DNA of 64,000 nucleotides, taken from NCBI GenBank assembly GCA_020809705.1, contig CP085835.1, positions 1,984,001 to 2,048,000 on the forward strand, written 5' to 3'. Below are positions 44,401 through 54,583 of this stretch, in pieces (position 1 is the first letter of the stretch; every line of letters begins with the position of its first letter). A model generated the notes under the pieces. The model searched no databases. It was not told where the DNA came from and saw nothing but the letters and a program-made list of their open reading frames with translations. This DNA comes from Calonectria ilicicola. Lineage: Eukaryota; Ascomycota; Sordariomycetes; Hypocreales; Nectriaceae. The translations under genes were made by a program, and so were the position numbers.

Positions 44401-46802
44401 TATTTACATCAAATTTGGCCTCTAGTTGGTGATAACTTATTGTCCTTAGTACAGGCTGTTGTGCGAGGATGTTCAGATACACAGTATTCAGGTATGTTTG
44501 ACATCCGTCATACTGGGTTAAACCTAATGAGTCATCAGTTATTCTTTTCGATACAACAAAACTAACCGCTTGGCTTGAACCATCTGGATCCCTCTGCTTA
44601 GAGATCCTGGGTGTACAAGATACAATAATGGAGGTGGGGGAAGTCTTTGGGTGGCTAATCACGGCACTGCAGTCATCCCTAAACGAAAATATTTCGTACG
44701 CTCGACCTGTTCTGGACATGCAGATTGACAACCAAAACTCGGGATTGAGAGGGATCTTCAATATTCAGTACATCAAAAATGATGCGCCTTCTAATGGCCA
44801 GTGTTGGTTGAATCTCTTCAGAAATCCTTTGGTCGTGGTTGGTTTCCCGGTACCACGGAGACATTCAGGCCTGGAACCAGGCCTTGAAATCTCCCTTCCT
44901 ATCCTTTCCGCCCTCTTAAAAACCCATCAACTCAGTATATTCTGTGGCGGATACTTTTTCAAGGGCTTCTGTACCATATTAGTTCCGACGATGAGTTCCA
45001 ACGGAGTTGTGTATTGGCATGTATTGTTCAACGAAAATGGGAGCCGGCTTTCTTTCACTGATCCTCGAGTGCGAGAACTCGCTAAAGGTTTCAATCTTTC
45101 TAACATCATGGCACTTTCCGACGTTCAAAATGCACGCCATATCGTTGGATGGTGCAAGACGGTACATAATTATGCAGGTAATTATTTCCATCATAAACGA
45201 AGCACCATTTTGGACCTTGTGAATTATTAACCTTAACTGGGATTAGGCTCCAATTACTCCAACTATATTATTCAAAAGTCCCATCTAGGACAACCTGAGC
45301 GCGGATTTGCGCTGGAGAATATCTCGGTTTCACTTGGGAGAATTGTCGCCATCAGTAGCTCAGTGGCCGTCGGGAAGAAAGATAAGCCGGTACGAGTAGC
45401 AATCACATCGGATTATTATAAACAGCTTGAATGGGCAGAGCAGCAATTTGTTGTTCTGTATGATTCTGAAGATCGTCGAGCGTGGCTCATTGACGGGCTG
45501 AGCGCCCTGTTACACCTTGCTCGGGCGAGTATAGCGCGTCGCAGATCGAAGGGTCTAAAAGTAATATTTCAGGACAATGATCTTCAAGAACCAGAATTCC
45601 CATACGTAGGTAAAATGGCAGCGCTATCATTTCTACAAAATGAAAGCAACATGGACCTCAAGATTTACGAACATTGGAACAGGCCCATAACGGAAACAAG
45701 CAGCACAGGCAAAGTTACAGAGAGGAGACAACAAACTTGGGAACACCTAACAGATCTATTCGGGGAGATGTATGCTCTGCTAAGTATGCTTTTTGACGTC
45801 CAAACCGACAAGTCGACCGCAGACGGATTCAACTTCAAAATACACAAATCTCCCAGAGATCGGCTTGAGGGATGGGATTTCCAAGATATTGCAAGTAAAG
45901 CCAGTCCAATTTACCCCAAGACGGCATCAATTTCAGATTCTGGACGTGGATGGGTTTCTCTGATTCGCGCCATCGATGCGGTTGTGCTTTTTGGTGTGGG
46001 ATTTGGAGAGATTCTGCAATCTGCAGATGCTGCTCTGCTGCACAATGCAAATCTCCAAACCGACAAAACTTACCTCTTGGCCAGAAACTCTGCGTCAAGC
46101 CATCTAGATAACCTAGGAAAGTGTATGAGATGGGATATGTTACCCAAAGGTAACGATCTTCTTGGCACTACTACTCCTATTATACGAGATATAATGAACA
46201 AGTTATCGAGTGGCCATAGGAGTACAGAGAGCGGCTGGGAACTCTTCAAGGATGGTTATTGGCTTTGCCCCGACAAAATATTTGAACACTGTCAATGTTC
46301 CGAAGTTATTGACGGTATACCATGCGACCGGGTCCAAGTACTTGTCCCGAGAAGCCTGTCAAACAAATTTCACTATGGACACCTTCACACTCCAACCCTA
46401 CCCTTACCAGAACATGGCGGCATCATATTTGGACAAAATTTCAAATTTCCGCAGATACCCGAAGTCCCACCTAGCACATTCTTTACAGAAGTCGACACAC
46501 AGCCTACTCCTTCGCCCGAAACCACTTTCGCTCACAGAGACAGTGGTATTGGGACAAGTATCGAAGCAACAATATCGCAAGAGGATGACGTCGGCCAAAA
46601 AGATACAATTCTACATCAAGACATGAAAGAATCAATCCAAATAAAAACAAACTCCGGTTCAATTAAAAATGGTGAAGTTATAGAAAATGAGGAACCAAGA
46701 AAAGGAGCCAAGAAGAGCTTACGCCGTCTCAAAATTAGGCTCTCTGGTCTGATACGCTGGAAGGGATCAAGGAGGTCGAGTAGTTATTCAGAAAGAAACT
46801 AA
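41474..46802 (+). CDS. Giant fungal protein: pseudokinase-like domain fused to an uncharacterised C-terminal domain
   Basis: Six exons (41474-42346, 42402-43109, 43175-43755, 43809-44491, 44539-45177, 45247-46802) give 1679 aa; every junction keeps frame. A Pro/Gln-rich head is followed by a kinase-like domain (about 255-590) of the fungal type with HPAHHHSGY, EYVAVKSFF (the lysine is kept), LYLVFPWAKSNLREYW, ITDFGLSQY (DFG kept), TYRPPES and YDIWSLGCLFLEFASWL. The catalytic loop reads FHGALKPENIL: Ala416 stands where relatives have the catalytic Asp (HGDIKPENIL), so it is probably a pseudokinase. The C-terminal half (about 1160-1600) has WLIDGLSALLHLARASI, SPRDRLEGWDFQDI, SGRGWVSLIRAIDAVVLFGVGFGEI and a Cys-rich FEHCQCSE...CDRVQVLVP. 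This block recurs in large fungal proteins of unknown function. The tail is Lys/Arg-rich. A role in signalling or nonself response is a guess from context. The 5' end is uncertain. Confidence 0.78.
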
Positions 46803-47082
46803 GTCACGGTCGAAAAAAAAATTAGGAGTCAAGTCAGTGCTCGAGGGATATATTTGAATTATCGAGTTTCGCTTTTTTATAGTTCAATAGGCCATATGAG
46901 ATCTGTATATATGCTAAGACATATGCTATTTATGATCAAGAATACTATAAGACTATAACCACAATGTGCCACATCTAGATTTGATTCCAGCTTTCGTGCT
47001 TGCACCTAAACCATTCATCATATTCTCTAGCTTACGTCATACTTTAAGTCGCATCTTGCTATCATTTAACTCCACACATGAT

Positions 47083-48756
47083 TCAATCCCTTCTAGCACT
47101 GCTGCTTGCTTCTGCCTCATCCACACTTCGGACCACTGCTACGCCCGGAACCTTATTGCCATCTTCATCGAGCTGTTCCTCTGGTTCGGGGAAGAAATTG
47201 AGCCTCTTAGGCAGCAGGTATCTCACGTCAATATAACGCAAGGTACACGTCATGATAATTACAAGCACCAGCAATGCGAGACAGGATTGCCATCCGTACT
47301 TGTAATAAGGTGCCTGCGATGCGGGCCAGACCAACACTTGAGACCACGAAGAGATGGCGTAGTACAATGCGACTGAAATACCCACAATCAATGATCGCGC
47401 CTCGGGATCCTGGGGAATAAGATCTGAGAGCCAAGAAAAGATGAGTGGTGCGGTTCCTAGACACGTAAAAGCGATGAAGTAGGCCGCATATGCCGCTGAC
47501 AGGTCCACCGACTTGGGATGCGACGTCCAAATGCTCATGATGATACACGTAATGATACCAATGATAGCCTGCAATACAATCAAGACCCATCGAGTCTCGA
47601 AAAAGTCGGAAAGCAAGGCATAAATCCATACAAATGCAACGTTGATGCCGTAGGCACCAATTGGAATAGCGTTGACCTCTGCTGTACTCCACCTGGGCGT
47701 TCCATCGGCGTTCTTGAGTGACTTGAGGAAGAGAGAGAAGTAGACGTTTCCATAGGTTCCGAGAACGGTCGCAACATACAAGATCGCGATGAAATAAACG
47801 ACCCAGCTGGAAAATGTGCGCTTGACTCCTGCCCAGGTCATTTTAGTAGGTTCAGCCCGGCGGTGGCGAGCCAGTCGTGCCATAGCAAGTTCCGCATCGC
47901 CGCTTCGGAACCAGAATGCTCGGGGGTTAGGGTTGTTGGGGAGGTCAGGCATCATGAAGATTCCGGCAACACCCCAGATGACGGTCATTATACCGTTGAT
48001 AATAAACAACCAACGCCATCCAGCAATCCCATGGCTACCCTCGAGAGTCTCTGTGATGCTAGCCTGCAAAGCACCCGACATCATGGATCCAACAGCCTGA
48101 CATGAGTGATAGAAACCCATACGCTTAGCCAGTTCAGTAGGGGTGTACCAGTACACTACGATGGTTAATTAGTTAAAAGTCCCCCGCTTACGCTTGCAGA
48201 TATTTGCTTACTCAGTAACGTCATCATGCCGGGCCATGCGCTGCTTTCGCAGAGGCCCAAAAAGACTCTGAGGATGTAAACCTGCTTTGCATTGGTGGTC
48301 ATCGCTACCAGCCCCGTGATGATGCCCCAGATAATTTCAAGGCCAGGGAGCCAATAGCTGGGTCGGACATATGTCAAAATGACTTGCGAGGGGATAAGCA
48401 TAACACAGTATGCAATATTGAAGTAGGTGGAGAAGCTGCACCATTAGTTCGTCGATCGGTGCATAGTCTCGTCATCGGTCACTCACAAATTGAGCTCATT
48501 GCCGTATAAATTCAGATCCTCCTTCATACCAGAAACATATGCATTGTTAATGTTCTGCTGATCAAGATATTTGATGACTGTTATTTTGTTACCGCTGCAA
48601 CTTAATGATGAACGCCAACAAAAAATCCTCACCTTGAGAAATGGAACCAAAGGTCATCAGGAAGATGTCCAGACGGCGAACCAGGCCCTTCTCCTCTGGG
48701 GACCTCGTGTAAGGCACAGCCGCATTGGTGCGGCGGAGCGATCTGAACGGCACCAT
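47083..48756 (-). CDS. MFS anion:cation symporter (Dal5 / allantoate-pantothenate permease family)
   Basis: Four exons (48756-48633, 48577-48487, 48435-48212, 48155-47083) give 503 aa. The start [20 protein letters not shown] leads to [15 protein letters not shown]; intron 1 joins this to [21 protein letters not shown], the family hallmark in TM1. Further motifs are [37 protein letters not shown] and [21 protein letters not shown]. The second half has the usual six helices and ends in an acidic cytoplasmic tail. The family imports organic anions such as allantoate, pantothenate, nicotinate or small peptides. No pathway neighbour indicates the substrate. Confidence 0.92.
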
Positions 48757-50788
48757 TTGGAAGCAGTGTCAATCAAGTCTTGATGCACCAGATCTGGGTG
48801 AGAAATGACCGAAGCTAGGATATGTATTCTGTGGTGGCGATGGTCATAAAGGAAAATGGCCGAGCCTCAGGCTACATGGACGAATGGCACGGCTACACAA
48901 AGCAAGGGTCGTCTCTTAAGGAAAGGCTGAAAATATCGCAGAGATTGGGCAGTCCAATGCTACCAAAACCGCATGATGTACAAAAGTGCTGCCCCATGCA
49001 GCTTAGTATGGGTTCTTTGGGCGACCACCCCGCCACATCTCCAGCCATCCCTTGTTGAACAACAACAAAAGGTGGAATGGAATAACATTGTGCCCGAGAC
49101 ATAAAACCCCGGGAAAGGGCTTTTTTTTTTGGTCAAATCATGGACAAAAAAGTTGTTGCAATTTCATTTTCCTAAACTTGAAACCTTATTCCAACAATTT
49201 TGTAGAGCCAGCTAAATTAGTGTCGGCGTACTGGATCTGCTTCCGAGCTCGGAATCCACCACGAATAATTTTCGGTTAGCCGCCTGATGGGGATACTCAG
49301 GGTTCAGTAAGTGGATGCGAAAACAAACAGGTGACCGTTATCGACCTCGAGCAAGCAATCCCAATCGTAACTCCAAGATTTGAGTAGCTTGCTAGTACGT
49401 AATCATACCACTCACCCCGCTTCCTCCCCAGCCCCAGAGTCACCAGTCCTTCCTTTGACAAGGATCGTTCGCCATGTCCAATCACGGTTGAGCCCGATAG
49501 CCCGGGAGGACGCACAAATGGGCTTATTCACCTGTAACGACGATAAAGCACTTGACAGTTATACGGTGGTTGCTCGCTCTATCATATGTGCCAATGGCTG
49601 CGACCTAGAGTGCTCCAAGCCATTCCTATTAGTACTAAATTGTACAACATATAAACCCCATGTATCCCTTATTATTAACCATATAAATGGCTCAACCTCT
49701 AGCCCTTGTTTTTATTTTAGCTTGTCTGCCCTGCTCTTTTTGGCTATTGTTGTGCCGACGCGGTTTGAGCCAGAACTTTTTGCGCCCCACAGAAAGGATC
49801 ACCCCAGTTATTTTTCTTATCTCCGTACTAGCGCGTTTTTCGGCCAACTGAGATGTGAATGGAGCTCGGGGAAATGCTTAATTCGAAATGGATCCTTGAT
49901 ACTTCGGAGGATTTGTTACGTAACTTGAGTAGTAAATTCTTTGGGAGTTGGCTGGTGGCAGAGCTTCACTGGTTCCCGTTGAGGAGGGGCTAATGTTTAT
50001 GTGAATTGTTGGAGCGAGGAGTGCAGTGTCTCATTAGTGCGGGATGTTTACTGAACAACTGCAAAATGGTTCTCGTACTGCTCACAACTCTAGACGCACA
50101 GTAGGGAGTAATGAGGATTGGTTATTACTAAGGAAATTGGAAATTCAAGTTTTTATGAACTATATAAAGATTAATGTAGCCCTAATAACGAGAGGACATC
50201 CGATTCAAAGCAAAAATTACGTGCATCGATTAGTATAGGGTATGTTATGTTCGACGCGACTTGGCGTGTTGGGGTCGACGAAAACGCGGTAGCCACTCTT
50301 GCACCGCCACATGAAATGCTTCGCCACAACACTCTTCCTGAATGCCATTTTCAGAGAATTTCTCTGGTGTGGGTGACGAAATACATGGTAACATTAAAAA
50401 TATCCCCCGCCTAAAGCTGTAAATATATTGATTTACGTGAATCATGAAACCCCTGTGTATATTGGGGCTATAGGTGCAATGACAAGGCTAATTGATGCTT
50501 TGATCTAATGTGGATGATGGAAGCCAACATGATCAGATTGCAGAGTCGTGGTCATCGGCGTGTCGATCCGATTGTAAACCCCAGATTTGACATGGCTTAT
50601 TTTACGATTGCTTATTATATATTTGGACATACAGACTGTGGTTGTGTAAGTTTTGCCAGCTGCATGTGGTGCACCTGATTATGTTGGGACGAAAACGTGG
50701 ATGGCTGATGGAACCTCATCCCATCGTCAGCTTCGCCTGCAGCTTCTGATTCCAGAGTTCGCCTTGGAATGCCCATCTAAGCTTACTC
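48757..50788. other. Intergenic region between the permease and the tRNA gene
   Basis: About 2 kb with no supported coding region, no repeat family shared with the rest of the window and no recognised RNA gene. Short open frames are present but have no motif. Confidence 0.4.
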
Positions 50789-50879
50789 GGTCTGGTGGTC
50801 TAGTGGTATGATTCTCGCTTAGGGAAAACCTTACAGCAAAGCTTGCGAGAGGTCCCGGGTTCAATCCCCGGCCAGACCC
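50789..50879 (+). tRNA. tRNA-Pro (anticodon AGG) with a 19-nt intron
   Basis: The acceptor arm GGTCTGG pairs with CCAGACC at the 3' end. The D arm contains the A box (TAGTGGTATGATT) and the T arm contains the B box (GGTTCAATCCC). The anticodon stem TCTCGC pairs with GCGAGA; the loop begins TTAGGG, placing AGG at the anticodon. About 19 nt (AAAACCTTACAGCAAAGCT) after position 37 are an intron at the canonical nuclear tRNA site. The mature tRNA is about 72 nt. Confidence 0.92.
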
Positions 50880-50887
50880 TTCTTTTT
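50880..50887 (+). terminator. RNA polymerase III terminator of the tRNA gene
   Basis: TTCTTTTT directly follows the last tRNA base, a normal T-run Pol III stop. Confidence 0.7.
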
Positions 50888-51884
50888 GCCTCTTTTGCCA
50901 ACTGTGTCTCCAGCTTTCGGGAGTTACTCACTCACACCAAGCGTTGCCGTTCAGGGTCACATTCCTCTCCGGCTTCGCCTCATCATACGCGGCGGCGCAT
51001 TAACGGGCTGACTCGGCAGAAAACGCCATCTGATTGGTGCAAATGTCGTCCACCCGAATCACCGCCATGCCACGGAGACGGGACGAACTTGACGATTCTA
51101 AGGGTTTCCGCTACTGCACTTCAAAGCCATCAATTCGGTCGTGAAATTTATGCACACAACTAAGCATCATTAATCCTCCGGCGCTTGGCCCAGCATCAAT
51201 GCCGCCGTTTCGCGGATCGCAAGTCACGTGTGGATGAAGTAAGAAAATCTCACTGGGCATCCAAGCTCACCGCGGAGATGCACATTTGCCCTGCTCCGCA
51301 CGGCATCGCAGCCGAGAAACTCGGGGCCGAAAGCTTGTCCGCGTAAGACCACTTCAGCAGTATTACTCAGGCTGCCAGTGATGACCGGGCTTTGAAACCC
51401 GACTGTCATGGAACACCCTCTCCGCCCAAGACCGGCTGATCATTCGCCACCAAAAAAAGACTGCCGGTGCGGTAGACGCGTGGCGCCCTACGCGTGTTTC
51501 AGTGCATGATGAGGCTATGATGGGCACGCAGCTCGACTTACACCATGTTGTTGGGCGGTTTCTGACCTTGGTGTGTTGGCTGCTCCCCCTTTGCGTCAAA
51601 TGCATCGAATAGGATGTTTCGGACCAAATCATGCACGATGACATTTGCTCGATAATCAATTTTCAAGTGAAGGAACAGAATAGTGTTTCAAGAATCAAAA
51701 ACAAGTATGGAAAAAGCCAAGTATAAAGGATTGCATCTGGCCGTAGTTTGAGAATCCTCATCACAACAACAGTTCGCAGCAATCCATCAAGCAAACAGTC
51801 TGCCTACTTTCCTCGATCAATTTCCTTGAATCTTTCTTTTATTTTCTTTTACGTCTCAATAATCAAAATCAGAAAACTACCAAA
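50888..51884. other. Intergenic region and promoter of the secreted repeat protein
   Basis: No gene is supported. The last 80 bases before 51885 are pyrimidine-rich followed by an A-rich stretch (CAAAATG at the start), consistent with a strong fungal promoter and leader. Confidence 0.4.
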
Positions 51885-53816
51885 ATGAAGTTCGCTTCTA
51901 CTTTTGTCGCTGGCTTTGCCATCGGTTCTTCCGTCATGGCAGCGCCAGCAACTTTGCCCCTTCAACCTCGCGACAGTTGCCCTTCAGTCATGACAATCAA
52001 AACCTGGCTCAAAGATCACACCAAAATTGGCAATAACACCGTATTCTATCTTGGTGACATTAAGTCTAAAGATGCGGACAATCTTGCTACCTTGGCTGGT
52101 GGCTGGTCCCACAACGCCAGCTTCAAAGACGACCAGTACAAGACTTGGGATAATGATTGCAGCAATGACGAAGTCAAACTTGGCAACCGAATTCGTGAGG
52201 CCGTGGCTGATGCGTCTACCGGCGTCGCCTGGGTCCTGATTACACCTGGTTACAATGTCAGCGATGCCTCCATCTGGAAGGAGAAGCAGTACCCTGCGCT
52301 ACAGAAGAACAAGGTCACTGTCTGGGCTGTTGATGCCGATGACATCACCAAACAGATGCCGTATGACGGTGGCAGCAACTTTTCTGGTTCCAAGGTTGTC
52401 AACAAGGTCTGGGGCACGGGTAATAGTGGCCCTGGCGATGACAAGGACTATGACAGCAACGACAAGAGTGGCGATAACGAGAGCGGTGATAACGAGAATG
52501 GCTACAACGATGACAATGACGACAATGAAAAAGATGGCTACAACAATAATGAAAGCACCGGCAATTACGGTAGCGGCAATAGCGGCAGTGGAAACTCCGG
52601 CAGCAACGACAGTGGTAGCAACAAAGACGGCAGCAGCAACAGCGGCTCTGGCAGTTACGGCAACAGCGGCAACAGTGGCAGCAGCAAAGATGGCAGCAAT
52701 AATGGCGGTGGAGATTACGGTAGCGGCAACACTGGTAGCGGCAACACTGGTAGCGGCAACACTGGTAGCGGCAACACTGGTAGCGGCAACACTGGTAGCG
52801 GCAACACTGGTAGCGGCAACACTGGTAGCGGAAATAGTGGCAGTGGCAACTACGGAAGAGGCATTTACGGCATCGGCACCTGGAACACCGGCACCACTAA
52901 AGGCAACAGTGGAAGTTATGGCAACGGCGAGAGCGGCAGCAGCAACAGCGGCAGCTGGGGCGGCAGTAACAGCGGTACTGGCAGCTACGGAAACAGCGGT
53001 AGCAGCAGCAGCAGCAGCACTACCACCAGTGGCAGCTATGGTGGCGGCGACAGCGGTAGCACCAAAGGCACCAGTGGCAGCTACGGCAGCGGAAACAGTG
53101 ACAGCAGCACCAGTGGCAGCACTAAAGGCAGCAGTGGAAGCTACGGCAATGGCAACAGTGGTAGCAGCAACGGTGGTAGCAGCAACAGTGGGAGCAGCAA
53201 CAGTGGGAGCAGTGGCAGCTACGGCAGTGGAAATAGTGACAGCAGCACTAGTGGCACTGGCAGCAAAGATGGCAGCAGCAACAGCGGTACTGGCAGTTAC
53301 GGTAACAGCGGCAGCAGCAGCAGCACCACCACCACTACCACTAGTGGTAGCTACGGCAGCGGCGACAGCGGTAGTACAAAAGGCAGCAGCGGCAGCAGCG
53401 GCAGTTATGGCAGCAGCAATAGCGGCAGCAGTAACAGCGGCAGCACTAAAGGCAACAGTGGAAGCTACGGCAGCGGTGAGAGCGGCAACAGCAACAGTGG
53501 CAGTTACGGTAGCAGCAACAGTGGCACCAGTAATACCGGCAGTGGAAGCTATGGTAGTGGAGACAGTGGTAGCAGCAAAGATGGTAGCAGCAACAACGAC
53601 AGTGGAACATACGGTAGCAGCAGCAGCAGTGGTGGCAGTGGAAATTATGGTAGTGGCAGCAGTGGCAGCAGCAACACTGATAGCGGAAATTATGGAAGTA
53701 GCAACGACGGTAGCAGCAACAGTGGCAGTACCAAAGGCAGCAGTGGAAGCTACAGCAGCGGCGAGAGTGGCAGCAGCAAGAATGGCAACAGTGGCGATGG
53801 TCCCGACGGTAATTAA
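51885..53816 (+). CDS. Secreted protein with globular head and long Gly/Ser/Asn repeat tail
   Basis: One exon, 643 aa. The first residues (MKFASTFVAGFAIGSSVMAA) form a clear signal peptide, followed by a possible dibasic-type processing site around LQPRDSC. Residues about 30-170 look globular (IGNNTVFYLGDI, WDNDCSNDEVKLGNRIREAV, AWVLITPGYNVS) with few cysteines; I do not recognise the fold. From about 185 to the end the chain is nearly all Gly, Ser, Asn, Asp and Thr with a recurring Gly-Ser-Tyr-Gly element and a perfect Gly-Ser-Gly-Asn-Thr tandem. No GPI-anchor signal follows the repeats (end GDGPDGN), so the protein is probably released or held in the wall by other means. An adhesive or hyphal-coat role is inference. 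The repeat DNA keeps a second frame open for 530 codons, which is an artefact. Confidence 0.85.
   Translation: MKFASTFVAGFAIGSSVMAAPATLPLQPRDSCPSVMTIKTWLKDHTKIGNNTVFYLGDIKSKDADNLATLAGGWSHNASFKDDQYKTWDNDCSNDEVKLGNRIREAVADASTGVAWVLITPGYNVSDASIWKEKQYPALQKNKVTVWAVDADDITKQMPYDGGSNFSGSKVVNKVWGTGNSGPGDDKDYDSNDKSGDNESGDNENGYNDDNDDNEKDGYNNNESTGNYGSGNSGSGNSGSNDSGSNKDGSSNSGSGSYGNSGNSGSSKDGSNNGGGDYGSGNTGSGNTGSGNTGSGNTGSGNTGSGNTGSGNTGSGNSGSGNYGRGIYGIGTWNTGTTKGNSGSYGNGESGSSNSGSWGGSNSGTGSYGNSGSSSSSSTTTSGSYGGGDSGSTKGTSGSYGSGNSDSSTSGSTKGSSGSYGNGNSGSSNGGSSNSGSSNSGSSGSYGSGNSDSSTSGTGSKDGSSNSGTGSYGNSGSSSSTTTTTTSGSYGSGDSGSTKGSSGSSGSYGSSNSGSSNSGSTKGNSGSYGSGESGNSNSGSYGSSNSGTSNTGSGSYGSGDSGSSKDGSSNNDSGTYGSSSSSGGSGNYGSGSSGSSNTDSGNYGSSNDGSSNSGSTKGSSGSYSSGESGSSKNGNSGDGPDGN
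52719..52828 (+). repeat. 15-bp coding minisatellite in the secreted protein gene
   Basis: About seven perfect copies of GGTAGCGGCAACACT in a row, encoding Gly-Ser-Gly-Asn-Thr. The perfect identity suggests recent expansion, so copy number is likely to vary between strains. Confidence 0.9.
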
Positions 53817-54583
53817 GGAGAGATACGGTGTGATGAATGAGCTATAACCTTCCTTACTTTTCTAATTTTGCATTCATTTCAGTTTATGTTTAGAAAACAG
53901 AGGCAGCGGACATTTAGATGCCGTATAATGATAGGAATTGGAAATGACACTTTCTTTCACATATTTGTTCATAATTTTGGTGCCCACGAGAACCACACCG
54001 ACTTTCAAACGGATACACCACTTTTTGGATTCTTGTAGGAGCTGTTCTCTCCTCCAATTGAAACCGTCTGACAGTTTTCACATGGAAAATCGAGTTACGT
54101 AACATGATGATTATATATTATCCATAGTATATCGTATGAGAAGGATAATTGGCAGCCGCTCTGAATGACGTTGATTAATACGTACGACAAAAAGGATTCG
54201 TCATCCTAACATGCGAGTGCAAAAAACAGGTAGAAAAGCAATGGAAGAACCAATCTTGACCTGTGCAGCTCCGACACTTCCGAAATGTTTTACTAATTCG
54301 ACGTGTCAAAACTATGCACTCTCGCACATGATAGTTCTCCCCCTCCACCACGCGCGTCTCCCCACAAAGCAGAAGAATAATCAACTGCCTAAATTTAGCA
54401 CAGTGAACGCGTCTAAAAATACTAGGATAATAATCTGCCTATTAGACCCACATAAAATTTGTCATCAGGCAGCTTTGCTCTGGAATTGTGGCTAGTTTGA
54501 CTAGCGTCCATATTGTCAGCACATCACCTTGCCAGCAAATGTTTAGTCGTTGAAGCCTGTTTGTAATATTACAAACCGCGAAT
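53817..54583. other. Intergenic region between the secreted protein and the ankyrin-HET gene
   Basis: AT-rich, no supported gene, no repeat shared with other parts of the window. Confidence 0.4.

Noticed and set aside
50748..50762. 14-nt match CAGAGTTCGCCTTG shared with the promoter near 16370
   Set aside because: A match of this length is expected by chance in 64 kb.
52255..53847. 530-codon frame rich in Ala/Val/Thr overlapping the secreted protein gene
   Set aside because: It is a by-product of the stop-free GGC/AGC repeat DNA; it lacks a signal peptide or domain and shadows the real frame.
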